DNA of 64,000 nt from Steinernema hermaphroditum (taxonomy: Eukaryota; Nematoda; Chromadorea; Rhabditida; Steinernematidae). Below are positions 11,444 to 22,929 of this stretch, piece by piece. The notes under the pieces were generated by a model. That model ran no database searches. It was not told the DNA's origin and worked only from the letters and a program-made list of their open reading frames with translations. The stretch is from assembly GCA_030435675.1 (NCBI GenBank), contig CM059624.1:7278769-7342768 (forward strand), in the 5' to 3' direction. The first letter of the stretch is position 1; every line of letters begins with the position of its first letter. A program made the translations under genes and the position numbers.

Positions 11444-13048
11444 TCATCGATACACTTTGGTACCCTCGAGAAGTGGCGTCTTCTCGACACGGGGCCTGTG
11501 GGGATACTTCGAGTAAAGGTACATCGAGATCATGACGAGGAGGACACCTCCTGAGAAGAGTAGGTTCGGGGAGAAGTCGAAGAGGAGCCAGGAGCCGACG
11601 GCGGCGCCGATGATCGCGGCGCTCTGGGCGTAGATTTTGAGGATGTTGTCTGCGTACTTCATGACGACGGCGATGAGGAGGCCGCCGACGGAGTTCGTCG
11701 TGGTCATCACCCAGACGAGGGCGTCGAAGCCGCGGAAGAGGCCGTCCCGGCCGATGGTCTCGGAGTCGTTGTAGAGCATCGAGATGCCGCTGACGATGAG
11801 TCCGACGGAGGCGATCCTCACGTTCTGCACGAACACGTTCGCCTCGCTGCCCTTCAGCACCTTCTCCAAGTACACCCCTGAAAAAAGTGCTTGAGGGCAG
11901 CAGGGGGTCACCCACCGGCGAAGGCCGACGTAAAACACATCGCAATTACGCAGACGAAGCCGAGCGTCGAGTTCTCGACGACCCTCCCTGAAGAAGGGGG
12001 CTGGTACTGCATCTGGACGTCCGTGACACCGACCACCAGGACCAGCAGGGCCATCCACTGGGTGCTCGTAAGGGGCCGATTGAGGAGGAAGCGGAACATG
12101 AGCGCCGTCGTTAGGATCTTCAGTTGGTAGAAGGCCTAGGAGGGAGTGCTCAATGGGTTTGGTGAGATATGAGGTCATCTTAGGGTTTCTGCGTACAGTT
12201 TTGTACTTCTTCGGGTTCCAAATAGTCAAAACGCGCAAACAAAGTGTGTCCAGTGGTAATCCGCACGACGAGAAACTATCCGATTACGCGTTCCGCCTGA
12301 GCGCTTCCACCGACCGCCTACCTTCCGAGCGGATAGACGCCTCGTTGCGTAACTTACACAGAACGTCGTCGGCTCGAGGTTCGACAGGGCGACGTAGTAG
12401 AGGTTGTTCTGCAGGGTGTAGATGAGCGCCGGGAGGCACACCTTCGCCGTTTCCATCCAGTCCGTCATCGCCTCGTAGATTTGGATCGCGAACCTGAATC
12501 GCCACTGCATTTTAGGAAACCACACACTTTAAGTTCTTTCGTTTTGTTTCTTTCGAAAAGAGTTCTTTTCAAGTTCATTTTACTCGGATACGAGAGACTC
12601 TGATTTTGAGAATTTGGCCCACATCTTTGACTTTCGTCTTTGCTTCTTTTATCTTGAGTTACCCTGAGTCTTTTAGTGACTCTTCAAATCTTTTATGTTT
12701 ACCTCTGTCGTTTGAACTCAGTGTTATTCATTCAAAGCGGTCCACCAGCCACTTTAAGAACTTCTACGAAACGTTTCTGCCAACAACATCCGCTTAAAAA
12801 CTTACTTCTTCACCGATCGCGCATTGTGAATCAGAATCGTCGAACAGAACGTGATCTTGATCACCTCCATGAAGAAGACGTTGACCGTCGTGATGAACAC
12901 CTCGTTTTCCTCGCGATTCCGCGAATATTTCACCATTAGTGGCATACTGTAGTACGCTAATAGCCTCCTGCTAAACATGGGGTTACCTGGCCTGCTGGAG
13001 GGTGAGGAGCAGGAGCCCTCCGTACTTCCACAGGCGCTCGTCATTCAT
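11444..13048 (-). CDS. Nucleotide-sugar transporter, SLC35A family
   Basis: Five exons (13048-12987, 12946-12806, 12493-12358, 12135-11916, 11877-11444) give 330 residues, the usual length of Golgi UDP-sugar or CMP-sialate transporters. About ten hydrophobic helices are present. Family signatures are ALIYTLQNNLYYVALSNLEP, FYQLKILTTALMFRFLLNR and the late VMKYADNILKIYAQSAAI stretch. The family moves UDP-galactose, UDP-GlcNAc or CMP-sialic acid into the Golgi in exchange for UMP or CMP; C. elegans SRF-3 is a relative. Which sugar this one carries cannot be told from sequence. The start at 13048 (ATGAATGAC) is chosen because it opens the frame of helix 1; the overlapping ATG at 13044 is out of frame. 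Exon 2 to 3 is bridged by the longest intron (312 bp). Confidence 0.9.
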
Positions 13049-14277
13049 CGTGGCGGAATGACGCATCGGATCTCGGAGAGCTCAGGGGCGCTCTTATCGC
13101 CTCCGAGATCTGCTTGTCCCCTTTTGTGGCGATTTCGGATCTGATCGTGGCGTCAAAGAGGGTAAAAAGAAAAGACATCGGTAAAGAGGGGCGCCGTGAA
13201 ATAAGAGCGGATTTTTGAAAATTGAATGGAAGGCGCTCAGGTTGGAAAGTTGGATAGTATGATGAAACAAACATCTCTTTTTACCATGCACCGTATCTTA
13301 AAGGAAAAAAACTGCATTTCTCTGAAGGTCGCTGAAGAACAGGTCCCCACTAAGCCGGTGCACCTCAGCTTTGTCCCAAAACGATCGAATCTTCTGTGAA
13401 TAGCGCCAATTCATGCAAAGAACAAACTCCTTTGGGCGCGAACCGGTCGCCTTTGTGACCCTCGAGCGTCGCTTTTTTGCAATGCTCTTCGCTCCAAACC
13501 GGCCCCTCTTAATTAACATTTAATTTGACACTTGGCCTCGAGATCTCCAGGCTTTGTCCAGCGGCCTCCGATCGAGTCCTCGTGTTTACAGCGATCCGAG
13601 GCGAGCCTCGCGCCTCTCAGAATTTGTGTTTTTATGTTTTTCGACGACCCTCTGGAGACGTCTGACGCGCTTCGTGACCCTCGGCGTCGGCCCTCCAACC
13701 GCCCGCTGACCAATCACTTCTCGTTAGCCGACAATACAAAAACGGGCGTCCGTCGGCGCTCTTCTCAGTTGCTTCTTCGCCTCTCAGTGGCCGCTAAGAC
13801 CTCTCGCGCACGCCCCTCTCGCGCCTCCTCGGGCAAAAGCGTCGACCCGATAAATGCGGGCTTCTCTTCGACGGATTATCCACTCAATTTGTACGAACCG
13901 GGTGACATCGATGCCTCCGAAGTACGGTAATCCGTCGTCCCGAATCCCTGCCATTTCGTTTTTGTCCCATTAGCGCCCTCTTGACCACTTTTGTATTCCC
14001 CTTCGCGTGAATATTCCACTATCAGGATCTTCATAATACTTTCAGTTCGCTTTCCTTTCGACTGCGACTCTAGAGTATATCCAAGTCCCCAAGAAGACTT
14101 GTTTCGTCTTCGACGAGATCCGAATCCATCGCTTCCATCGGTTGACTTAGCACACCCATAACCCTGACCATTTGCGTGCTATTTTCGAGATTGCCTCGAT
14201 CTTAAAAAGGCGTGCGTTTCAGATCCTCGCCTTCTTTTCTTTCTTCTTCGCGCCAAGAGAACTGAAAAGGCTTCGGA
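13049..14277. other. Divergent promoter region
   Basis: No gene seen. The 1.2 kb separates the SLC35A transporter (-) from the secreted protein gene (+), so both promoters should lie here. TACGGTAA occurs at about 13923. Confidence 0.5.
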
Positions 14278-16078
14278 ATGCGTCACCTCTGGGTAATACT
14301 TGTGTGCCTCTTCGGAGTTGTTTACTCGCAAGGTGAGTCTTCCCTCCAAAAACAGGAGTCGAGAGCTGTTTGTTTTCCCCTGGCCCTCTGAGTTGTTAGC
14401 TTTGAAGATCGCTGTCACTTAAACTGTCGCGCGGACACGCGGCTACTGATTACGCGCGTGGTTTGAAGGGCGCACGAGCCGCCGAGGAATGCGGCTACTT
14501 GAAGCCTTTTGTCCGATCGCTGTTTGACAATCAATCACACACTGACCCTCGGCCAAAAATTCGCAAGGCACTTTTCAGTCTTCTGCTTTTAGGACGCCGG
14601 ACTTCGGTGAGCCGGGCCATCGAGACGACGAAGCGTCGCCAGGCGGCACAGCCTATCCGCGGCGGCGCCTCCACGGGGGGTCAAAGGCCCGGTCGGAACG
14701 AGGTCCTCGACATCGAGAAGCTCAACAAACTCATCAAGACCATTGACCGGACGTGGATTCTGCCGAGGTCGGGATCCAAGGATCCCGTCGGATCCAACTT
14801 CCAGGTGCCTATCAGTCCGGCTCCTCCCCCTGAATGCCCATTTTCAGTACAAGAAGACCTGCGCCAGCATTTACAAAGCCCGTCATGGCGCGTGCCAGCA
14901 GATGGGCTTCGGCGTCATGTGCTTCAACTACTGTCACGAACAAGGTCCGTTTGGCTCTCCTCGCGCTAATCCGAACCGATCGCTTCCTCGTTACCCCTTC
15001 TAAAAAAGTGTTTACCCACTTGGCGACTCATTATCCCACGATGACCCTCGTGCTTCAGGTGAAAAACTCTCCTTCCGCTGCCAAGATACTTCGGATTCGT
15101 CGTACTGCCGAAGCACTGGCTCCTTCGACTCCTTCCTCGCGAAGTACCGCAAGGACGCCTACAAGGCGAAGTCCTTCATCCACCAGGTACCTACCGTAAC
15201 CCTGCCTTCTACAAGGCGCCCCTGCAGATGATCTCGAGGTGCTACGCCACCGCCATCTGCAACCTCCAGTCCGGAATTCTCAACTCCACTCTCATCGAGG
15301 GCGACAGCGGCGCCGATGAGGTGACCACGAAGAGACCCTCCGGAGGCCGCGGCCTCCGTCTTCTGACTCCGAAGCCGAGGAACGCCGACGACAAGAAGGT
15401 TCCAGAGGTCCCTCAGAAGCCGCGGCCAGCTTCGCGTCTCCGCTCGACCACTCCTAAATCCGTAAGAGTCCCCTATGCGCTCGCCTTCAAATCGTGTCCT
15501 TCAGGAGGAATCGACGACGGCGCCATCGGGGGGCAAGGGTAACATCTGGGACCGCTTCACGGTGAGCAAGAAGCAGAAGACAACGCTGAAGTACATCCCC
15601 TTCTGGCAACGTCTTCTCACCACCACGAGCGCGCCACCGCCCGCAGAGTCGACGACCCCCGAAGCCGTGCCCCAGGAGCCTCTGGAGGTAGAGGAGAAGA
15701 AGGAGCAGGCGGCTTCGTCCGAAGACGAGACCGTCGCCCCTGCGGAGCGCGGCGAGACCGAGCCCGAGGAAGTCACCGAGACCGAGCCGACGGAGCCTAG
15801 GTACAGTAGCCACTTCGTACGCCCTAGTAGGAGAACATTTCAGCACAACGACGACGGCCCGAAAGACACCTACGCCTCCGACGACGACCTCCTCGACGAC
15901 GGCGAAGCCTAAGGCCGCCTCGAAGCACACGTGGAAGCCCCTCCCGGTGACGGAGCCTCCGCCGCCAGGCCCCGAGTACATCAACCACAAGCAGCCCGAG
16001 GGGCCCGGCTTCTGGAACAAGTTTCAGCCCGGCCGGTGGTATCAGTCGGTTAACTACGTCACCAACACGGGCCGCTGA
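14278..16078 (+). CDS. Secreted Cys-containing protein with Thr/Pro/Glu-rich tail
   Basis: Seven exons (14278-14332, 14593-14804, 14848-14944, 15059-15186, 15216-15461, 15505-15800, 15844-16078) give 422 residues. Residues 1-18 are a signal peptide encoded by exon 1, which ends in phase 1. A basic propeptide-like stretch follows, then a compact region with eight Cys across exons 3-5 (four closely spaced in exon 3), then a long Lys/Pro and Glu-rich linker with Thr clusters (possible O-glycosylation), and an aromatic C terminus ending near [14 protein letters not shown] do not recognise the family; a cuticle or extracellular-matrix role is only a guess. The acceptor of exon 5 could alternatively be the CTGCAG twelve bases further on. 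Confidence 0.75.
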
Positions 16079-16513
16079 GGCCCCCGAAGTCACTGTATGC
16101 CATATTGGTAGAGCCGTTGTGCTTAGAGTTCTAATGAAATGTGTATTCGAAGCTGTTAAGTAAATAAGTTATCGTGGTGGTGTGGTGTGGGCAGATTGAC
16201 GCTTTATTCTTGCATCCAGTTGTCGAAGAGTATTTCGGTGGAGAGGTGGTTAAATAGTGCATATCACAATGGAGCGTCCCAGATTTGGGGGCCGGCGCCA
16301 AGCAGAGCCCTCGGGCCTGCGTGGAGACGGTTCTACGTGTGTGAGAAGAAGTGTGCTACGAAGGAAGCGAGAGAAGGCGCGGAGAAGACAATAACATTAC
16401 ACCGCTTAGAAGATTCAAGTCGGATCGGATTGGGAAACCCAAGAAACCAGTCATCGGAGAGTGAGCAAGTTAACAAAAGTGGAAGCGTGGGAGTTTCGGA
16501 GGCGCAGAGAGTG
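16079..16513. other. Convergent 3' region
   Basis: Lies between the stop of the secreted gene (+) and the stop of gck-3 (-). No gene seen; expected to hold two 3' UTRs. Confidence 0.5.
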
Positions 16514-18258
16514 TCAGTCTATCAGAGAAATCTGAGCGAATCCCGTAAGTGAGCGTTCGTCGGGCACCTCGTTGGCGGCGAGCGCCGAGTTGAGCCCGAA
16601 GGTGACCGAGCGTTTGTCAGAGTTCTTTGCCGCCTGCTCAATCAGTTTGCGGAGGTTCGCCGCCACGACCACCAGGTCTTGGCCCTCGATGAGCTCGGCC
16701 GTCACAAGCTCGTGCGCGATGCCGTCCACCGTGTCGGCGGAGGGCGTGAAGTCGAACTTGATGTCGTTCAGCTCTCTCGCGTGGTTCCGCACGCGCAGCA
16801 CCTGCAGGAAAAAGGAAAGGACTCAGGGGAAAGTGCAACTCGTTTACCAGATTCATCGTCGCGTTCTCGTCGAAGACGTGTGGCGCACCGTTCGACTCCT
16901 TCTCCGGCTTCGGCGGCTCCGTCTTCGTCTTCTCCGCGTCGTCCGACTCGCTGTCCGAGTTCGACGGCGAGTCCAGTTCGAACTCCCAGTTACCGTCCTT
17001 GTCCTTCTTCAGCTTTCCACTCGTCACCTGGGGACCACCTGTACTCAAGTGCTCAACGGTTGGGCTCACCTTCTTGGGCACGTGGTGGGAGTTGCTGGGG
17101 GGAAGCGTGCCGAGGTTCTCGATCAAGGAGTTCACGAGGTACTTCTTGTCTTTCGCCTTCTTGAAGAAAGAGTACTTCAGAAGCTCGCTGGCGGTCGGGC
17201 GCTTCGAGGGGTCCTTCTGAAAGGCACCTTCATGTTTTCAGGGGATTCGGGATTCCGTCACCTGCAAGCAGTCCTTGATGACGTGCCGGAAACTCTTCCC
17301 GTAGGCCTTGTACTGGTCCTTTCTCTCGGAGTTTGTGTCCAGGCTGGGAGGGTCGTTCTGCAGAGTCAGCATCAGCACCTTCATCGGAGGGTACTTGTGG
17401 TAGGGGGCTGTGCCGGTGGCCAGTTCTATCGCCAAGATGCCGAAACTCCAGATGTCGGCCTTGAAGTCGTAGCCGGACACCTGCTCCATGACTTCGGGCG
17501 CCATCCAGCACGGCGTCCCCACGAAGGTGTGTCTGACCTTCTGGCGGGAGAGGTCTCCGACATTGGCGGCGAGCCATCCTGACACTCCGAAGTCGGCCAC
17601 CTGGACGGTGCCGTCGTCAGCGAGGAGGATGTTGCCGGCCTTGATGTCTCTGTGGATCTGGCCGGAGCTGTGGAAGTAGTCGAGGCCCTTGAGGACCTCC
17701 TTCAGGACTGTGGCGATGGTGACTTCGTCGAGGACGCCGTTCTGCGCGGCTTCCTTCCCCAAAAGCTGAAAGAAGAAGGTGTAATTCGCCTAGAGAAACA
17801 CGCCAGACCTTCATCTTGCGCTTCAAAATGTCGAGCATCGATCCGCAGTTCAGAAGGCGCATCACAACCCAGAGCTCTTCTCCGACGACAAAGGACGTGT
17901 TGTAATTGACGACGTTAGGATGGGCGCAGAGGGACATCGCCTAAAGGTGGGCTGTAGGACTCAAAGGATGCCGCAGGCGTGCCTGGATCTCGTGGGAAAG
18001 CTCGTCCACCGAAGTTTGGCACTTCTCGAGGTTTATGCACTTGATGGCGCACCACTCGTTCCTCGGGGTGCAGAAGGCCTTGTACACGGTGGCCGTCGCG
18101 CCGACGCCGATGGAGTCGTGGAGTGTGTAGAACTCCTTCTTGTTCGGCCACCCGGTGACGGTGGTCGCCTGGGTGCCTCCGATCGACCCGCCGCCTACAG
18201 AGGCCGTAGGCGTTGGGTGATCCGGCGAGGACACCGACGATTCGGTCGAAGTACCCAT
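16514..18258 (-). CDS. gck-3: Ser/Thr kinase of the OSR1/SPAK type, GCK-3
   Basis: Six exons (18258-17983, 17940-17809, 17765-17262, 17216-17070, 17027-16848, 16801-16514) give 508 residues. Kinase domain about 44-330: Gly loop [10 protein letters not shown] at 51-60, Lys73, HRD 174-176, DFG 194-196, and the T-loop TFVGTPCW with Thr216 at the place WNK kinases phosphorylate in OSR1. An acidic Ser/Glu-rich linker follows, then the conserved C-terminal domain (about 413-508) that docks RFxV/I peptides of WNK and cation-chloride cotransporters, ending GFAQISLID as vertebrate SPAK ends GFAQLS. Role from the family: osmotic and chloride control downstream of WNK. Intron 1 (17941-17982, 42 bp) has a GC donor after CAG; no GT alternative keeps the conserved SHEIQAMS junction. 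An in-frame upstream Met at 18339 exists but the conserved start fits 18258. Confidence 0.95.
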
Positions 18259-20670
18259 AGCTGAACGGACTTGAAAGGACTCTACGGGAGCAAGGAGAGC
18301 ACGGGGACACGCGCAAGTCAAACAATCTAACTCGAGCATCTCGACAAAACAACGGCGCGCATAAGGAGTCCACTCTTTGGATTTAACGCAGAGGAAGGTG
18401 TAAACGACAACGGCACAAGATCGAGTCGACCATCCCGACCGAGAACAGTACCCACCGTCCGCAACTGCCGCATAAACCGATTAGAATCTTATTCAAATCT
18501 GGTCACACATTCCAATATCATCGATGCATTGGAATTTTTGATGGTGGATCACCGTCACCGCTCGGATCTCAGAGGAAAACGAATCTTAGCCGGGTGGGGA
18601 AAAGAAAAACAAACCAAACCGAGGGTCCCGCCAAGACCACGCTTGAGATTAAGTTCGATGTTAGGTTGCCCGTAGTTCTCAAATTTTAGTAAAAAACGAA
18701 CTTACGTTTCTTCCGGGTGCTCAGCAGGCGTCATTATTTACCGTTAGGGATGCATCCACCCCGGATTCGTCGATTTCCTCCGGCGACCCGCCGAACAGAG
18801 CGCACGTGGGGCGCGGTGAATCAGAACGATGACGGAAGGAGAAGATCTGCACATCTGCTGGAAAGAAGGAAGGTCGGGGAACGCGTCGAGAAATCGCAAA
18901 TTCGGCGGCGATGGGCTTAGGAAACCAGCAGCAACAGAACGCAGCGCTATGACGATCACCGCGGAAGAGAAAAAGTGGGGGCCCGTGGGAATTGTCGCCA
19001 GCGCTCCTCAAAGCGCCATTCACAAGAAGACACCTCGCGAGGGAAGCGGGAAACCTGCGGCGCCACCGGCCACTCGAATCGCCCTTCTTCTGCATGTTTA
19101 TCAGCGCACAACAAATACTGCAGAAGGGGGACACCGCGGGGCGCGGAGGCCTCGTAAAGGCGAATTTGAATTCATTCCGAAGACGAAAAACCGCGATTAG
19201 CGCCGGCGTCACTCGCAACACAAACGAAGAAGAGGCGCACCTAGAGTGCAAGCGGCGCCACTGCAGTTGCTGGTAGGTTGCACCGCGCTGCCACTGGGCA
19301 CGAGGCACGTGCCCTTCACGTGACACGACAACGCGATACGGGCCTCCATCCGGCGGAGCTGACCCAAAGTGCAGCGAGGAGCCGATTAGCGGTGTCTTCG
19401 GAATGGAGTCGCGTCCCCAAGGGTCATTAACGCGCCACTTGCAGCCCGAAAAAGCGCTCGCTAATAAAGCGGTCACACGACAGAAGCCGGCGCCGAGAAG
19501 GCGCCACGTGGGTCTCCTTCGAATAAGAAGAAGCGGGCGACGGCTCCGACGCGCCGCCTCGCGGCAAATAACGCCGTCTGGGCTCGTTCGTACATAGAAT
19601 CAATCAATTCCACAAAACAACAACAATTGCGGGGGACGCCCATTTGCATAAGCGCCACTGGAAGTGACTTCCGAAGGGACCCGGAAGTCGCCAAGCAGTT
19701 ACCTTCCCAGAAGCCGAAGTCGCTCGACGCATAGGAGATCGCCTCCTTCCTCGGCCATTCAGTGACACTTCCGAGGCCAACACCAACAACTCTTCTCGCA
19801 ACATCGACCGCTGGCACCCGGGCCCGTCCGTTTTCGTCCAATTTCGTCACTCACGTCGCCGCCCAGCCTCGTTGCCATGACTCAGAGTCTTCTCGGCGTC
19901 TTCAGATACTTCATCGCGATTCGGAAACACGGCTCTTCCGGAGGTTGACGTCACCTTCGGAGTAATTAGGAGGAGGCCGCTGGAAGGCTGCTAACCCGGG
20001 ACTCGTCTGCCGCGTCACATGACGACGATCGGACGGATCGCCGAAATCACGAAGACAAAGTAAACATCGCATACGAACTCGGGCGCCGCGAGGCTACCGA
20101 ACTCCAGACGCCGATCTCCTCGTGGCGCTTAACAGTCAGCTGACTGTAGGGCACATCGACCGCCCGTCATTACAATGAAGTCAAAACAAAATTTCCGATT
20201 ATGGAATCGACCCGACTTCCCAGCGCCGTCAGGAATGTTCGAATAACAGTCGAAGGATTACGGTTACGGTGCCCGAACCGGCCTTCGGCGAGGAGACGAC
20301 ACAACCAGTCAAGAATCGGTGCGATTTCGCAGTCAGCATCACGTCATTCTATTTTGGGATACCGCGCACCACTAAGGCGGGGGCTGCGCCGCGGTTCAAA
20401 TAGTGCGCAGAAGGTGCTATGCCCAAAGTTCGGCGACGCATTAGGCTGTGATGTCAATGGACAATGAACAAAAATCCTCCGGACCGCGCGGATACTTTAC
20501 CCTCCAAGACTGAACGGGTGACTGAACACCCCATCTTCCGAGAACTCAAAATGGATTTCGTAATGCGCACGTTATGTCAAATATAATGAACGTTATATTA
20601 TCTTACATTACAAATTTTCAATATGAATAAATAAATCTTAAAAAAGGGAACGTAAATACACACAACCTTG
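18259..20670. other. 2.4-kb region upstream of gck-3, no gene seen
   Basis: Between gck-3 (start at 18258, leftward) and the 3' end of snx-6 (20671). It contains a long leftward open frame (18721-19476) that I judge to be chance in GC-rich DNA. An AT-rich tract at about 20565-20645 probably belongs to the snx-6 3' UTR. The rest may be a large gck-3 control region. Confidence 0.45.
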
Positions 20671-22397
20671 TCAATGATGTACGGAGGTGTTGCCTTTAGC
20701 CTTCAGAACGGCCAGGGTATTGTGCAACACTTGCAGTTGGGTCTGAAAGCGAACGAGATAAGAAACTAGTAGGACAGAAACGAAGCTTACATGAGCTTGC
20801 TTGACTTCGAAATCGGCCAAATCGATGAGGTTCTTCTTGAACGCCTCCACTCGGCGCTTCTTCATGTCTTGGAGCTCCGTCTTTGCAACTGCGCTGATGT
20901 CTTCAAACTTTTTACAAGCTTCCTGCTGTTCCGTCTCGCACTGAAACACAATCGAAATGTTGAAACTGTATCGATAGCGCCGCGAGTACCTTGGCGATAT
21001 CACGGTTGCGAGCTCGCGCCCTCTCAAGATTCTTGTTGGCACCTTCGTAGTTTGCAAGGCAGCGCATTCTACGGTAGAGAAGATCCTTGGCAGCCTGAGT
21101 TTCCCGAGTGAAGTAGCGGAGCGTGTCACTTTGCTTGAGTTCTTCATCGGTTGAGACCCGCGCTTCGCTTTTCTTCAAACGTTCGAAGAGCTCGTGGCTT
21201 TTCACGAGAGTCCGCAAAATCTCATGGTCGCCCTTAGGCTGTTCGAAGCGAATCATTCGCTCCAGCAAACTGGCAGTTTTCGAGTATGATTCCGACACTT
21301 CTGAAATGCAATCACATGTTCATGCAATTCTATGGAGTTGAAGCGTACGCTTTCTCGAGCGTGTCGATTTATCGGACTTTGCAGTTGCGTCCTTGACCAG
21401 GTTATGGTACTCAACCAAGTAGTTTCGTTCGTGTTCGAAAAACTCGTCCTGGTCTTTCTGGAATGCACCCGCATAAAAGATCCCATAGCCGCGAGCGGCT
21501 ACCTGGCCCGAAAGTAGCACCTCATCCGCTGACTTCGTAACGCGCTTCCAAAAAGAACCCGCTTGCTCTCGGCGATTGCGTCCACGTACAGATAACTGGA
21601 AAATTTGCATTGGGATCGGTTTTATCCACGGCCAAGCACTTACGTCATTCTCGTACTCAAGGAAAATTTTGAAGTTTGGGTCTTTGCGCAGAATAGGATG
21701 AGCAGCCAGGCGGCACAAGAACACCTCGTGCATTGCTACGGTTTTCTTGAACGTGGCCAGGTATTCCCTAAACAGTAGAAAATTAAACTCAATATAGCTG
21801 AGCTTTTGGCGTACTGTTCAAGTTCGTTCTTGCTCTTCTGGAATTCTTCCTTCGTCATGGTCGATTCACCTTCTCCGAGCTTTTGCAGCTTTTCGCGAGA
21901 TGCATCGAAGTCCGGCTTGGGAGGAGCAGGGGGAATCTGAAAACACTGGGTGAACGAGTAAGGCATTGGGAGAACTCACGATAAATCCGGCGTAATCTTC
22001 AGTGTCTACGAGACAGCCGTGCAGCCATATGAACTCTTCGTGTTCGCGCACGACGGAGATCTCCGGCTTCGCGAAACCCGGCAGAGTGGTCTTCGTGTGC
22101 ACCGTGTACTTAACCTTGTCCCTCTCGGACAGCGCGTCCGAGATGTCGATGACCAAGGAGCAGTCGCCCAGGTCGACGTCCTCCGTACGATGCTAAACAA
22201 CGCGCCATGAGTGGAAATGTTCCCGAAAAAACACGTACTTTCCGGTGGGTGTCCATATCGTGGTGATCAGATGGTGACAAATCGAGTGGAGCCGCTGCAG
22301 ACGAGGATTCGGCGAGCGAGGTGCCGTGAAAGTCGAGCGGGTGCGTCGTAACGTCGACGGTCAGAGGTTCACCGTTCTTTTCCGCTGAAGACATCAT
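20671..22397 (-). CDS. snx-6: Sorting nexin, SNX5/6-type PX-BAR protein
   Basis: Nine exons (22397-22239, 22192-21980, 21936-21815, 21767-21644, 21595-21503, 21457-21349, 21300-20990, 20940-20791, 20742-20671) give 450 residues. After a variable 50-residue N terminus come the PX domain (about 60-200; motifs [12 protein letters not shown] and EFIWLH) and a BAR domain (about 240-450; motifs [24 protein letters not shown]). The order and spacing match SNX6, the SNX-BAR subunit of the retromer/ESCPE-1 coat on endosomes. Three introns (21596-21643, 21458-21502, 20743-20790) are multiples of three with no in-frame stop, so they look like coding sequence; alignment with SNX6 shows they are not. Start: two adjacent Met codons, the first used. 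Confidence 0.93.
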
Positions 22398-22929
22398 CCT
22401 GAAACGAACGCGTGCGAGCGAGAAGCGTTCTGCGGGGAGGGAAACCGAGTGGACCAAACTTCGCGTTTTGTTTATCAAATGAATTCAGTCGACGGGGCGT
22501 CCGTCACCGCCTAACACATCGTCATAGAGCGAACAGAAGAATAAACTATCGTTCGTTGCAAGACCGTCGGACATGACACAGATGAAAATTTGCGTGGATT
22601 AACGCAGCTGGATTTAGCTTAATCCTCGGATGCGCATGGGGAAATAAGCATTGAGATTGTCGTGAAGCCAGGCAGCGCATATAGACTTCGATGAGGTTAT
22701 GAAGCTCAGGAGCAAGAGGGGAAAACGAGTATGTATAGCTGAGTGGCTAGCATGTTCGCACGGTACGCACAGGGTCCGGGTTCGGTCCCGCTGGCGAGCA
22801 ATGAAGACTGCATAGTTCATTTGAGATATAATGAAAACACCATATATGTCTTTCGCTCCTATCTGAGCTCACTATTTTGCGTAGGGTCTGTAGAATCAAA
22901 AGAATTTTATGGAACAAAGCATTCGAAAA
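22398..22929. other. Intergenic between snx-6 and the tetraspan gene
   Basis: No protein gene seen. It holds the snx-6 promoter on the left and, near 22729-22800, a tRNA-like sequence listed separately. Confidence 0.5.
22729..22803 (+). pseudogene. tRNA-derived sequence (degenerate tRNA or SINE head)
   Basis: An A-box-like TAGCTGAGTGG begins at 22736 and a B-box-like GGTTCGGTCCC lies about 50 bases downstream (near 22779), the spacing of a tRNA gene. The middle (GTTCGCACGGTACGCAC) resembles a tRNA anticodon arm. The acceptor and T stems do not pair properly and base 33 would be C rather than U, so I call it a degenerate tRNA or the head of a short interspersed element, not a working tRNA. 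Confidence 0.4.

Noticed and set aside
18721..19476. 251-residue open frame (-) upstream of gck-3
   Set aside because: Longest frame in a GC-rich block, but without motif, hydrophobic pattern or splice logic; judged chance.
21320..21733. Continuous 137-residue frame as a single exon of snx-6
   Set aside because: Alignment with SNX6 shows two stop-free 45-48-bp introns inside it.
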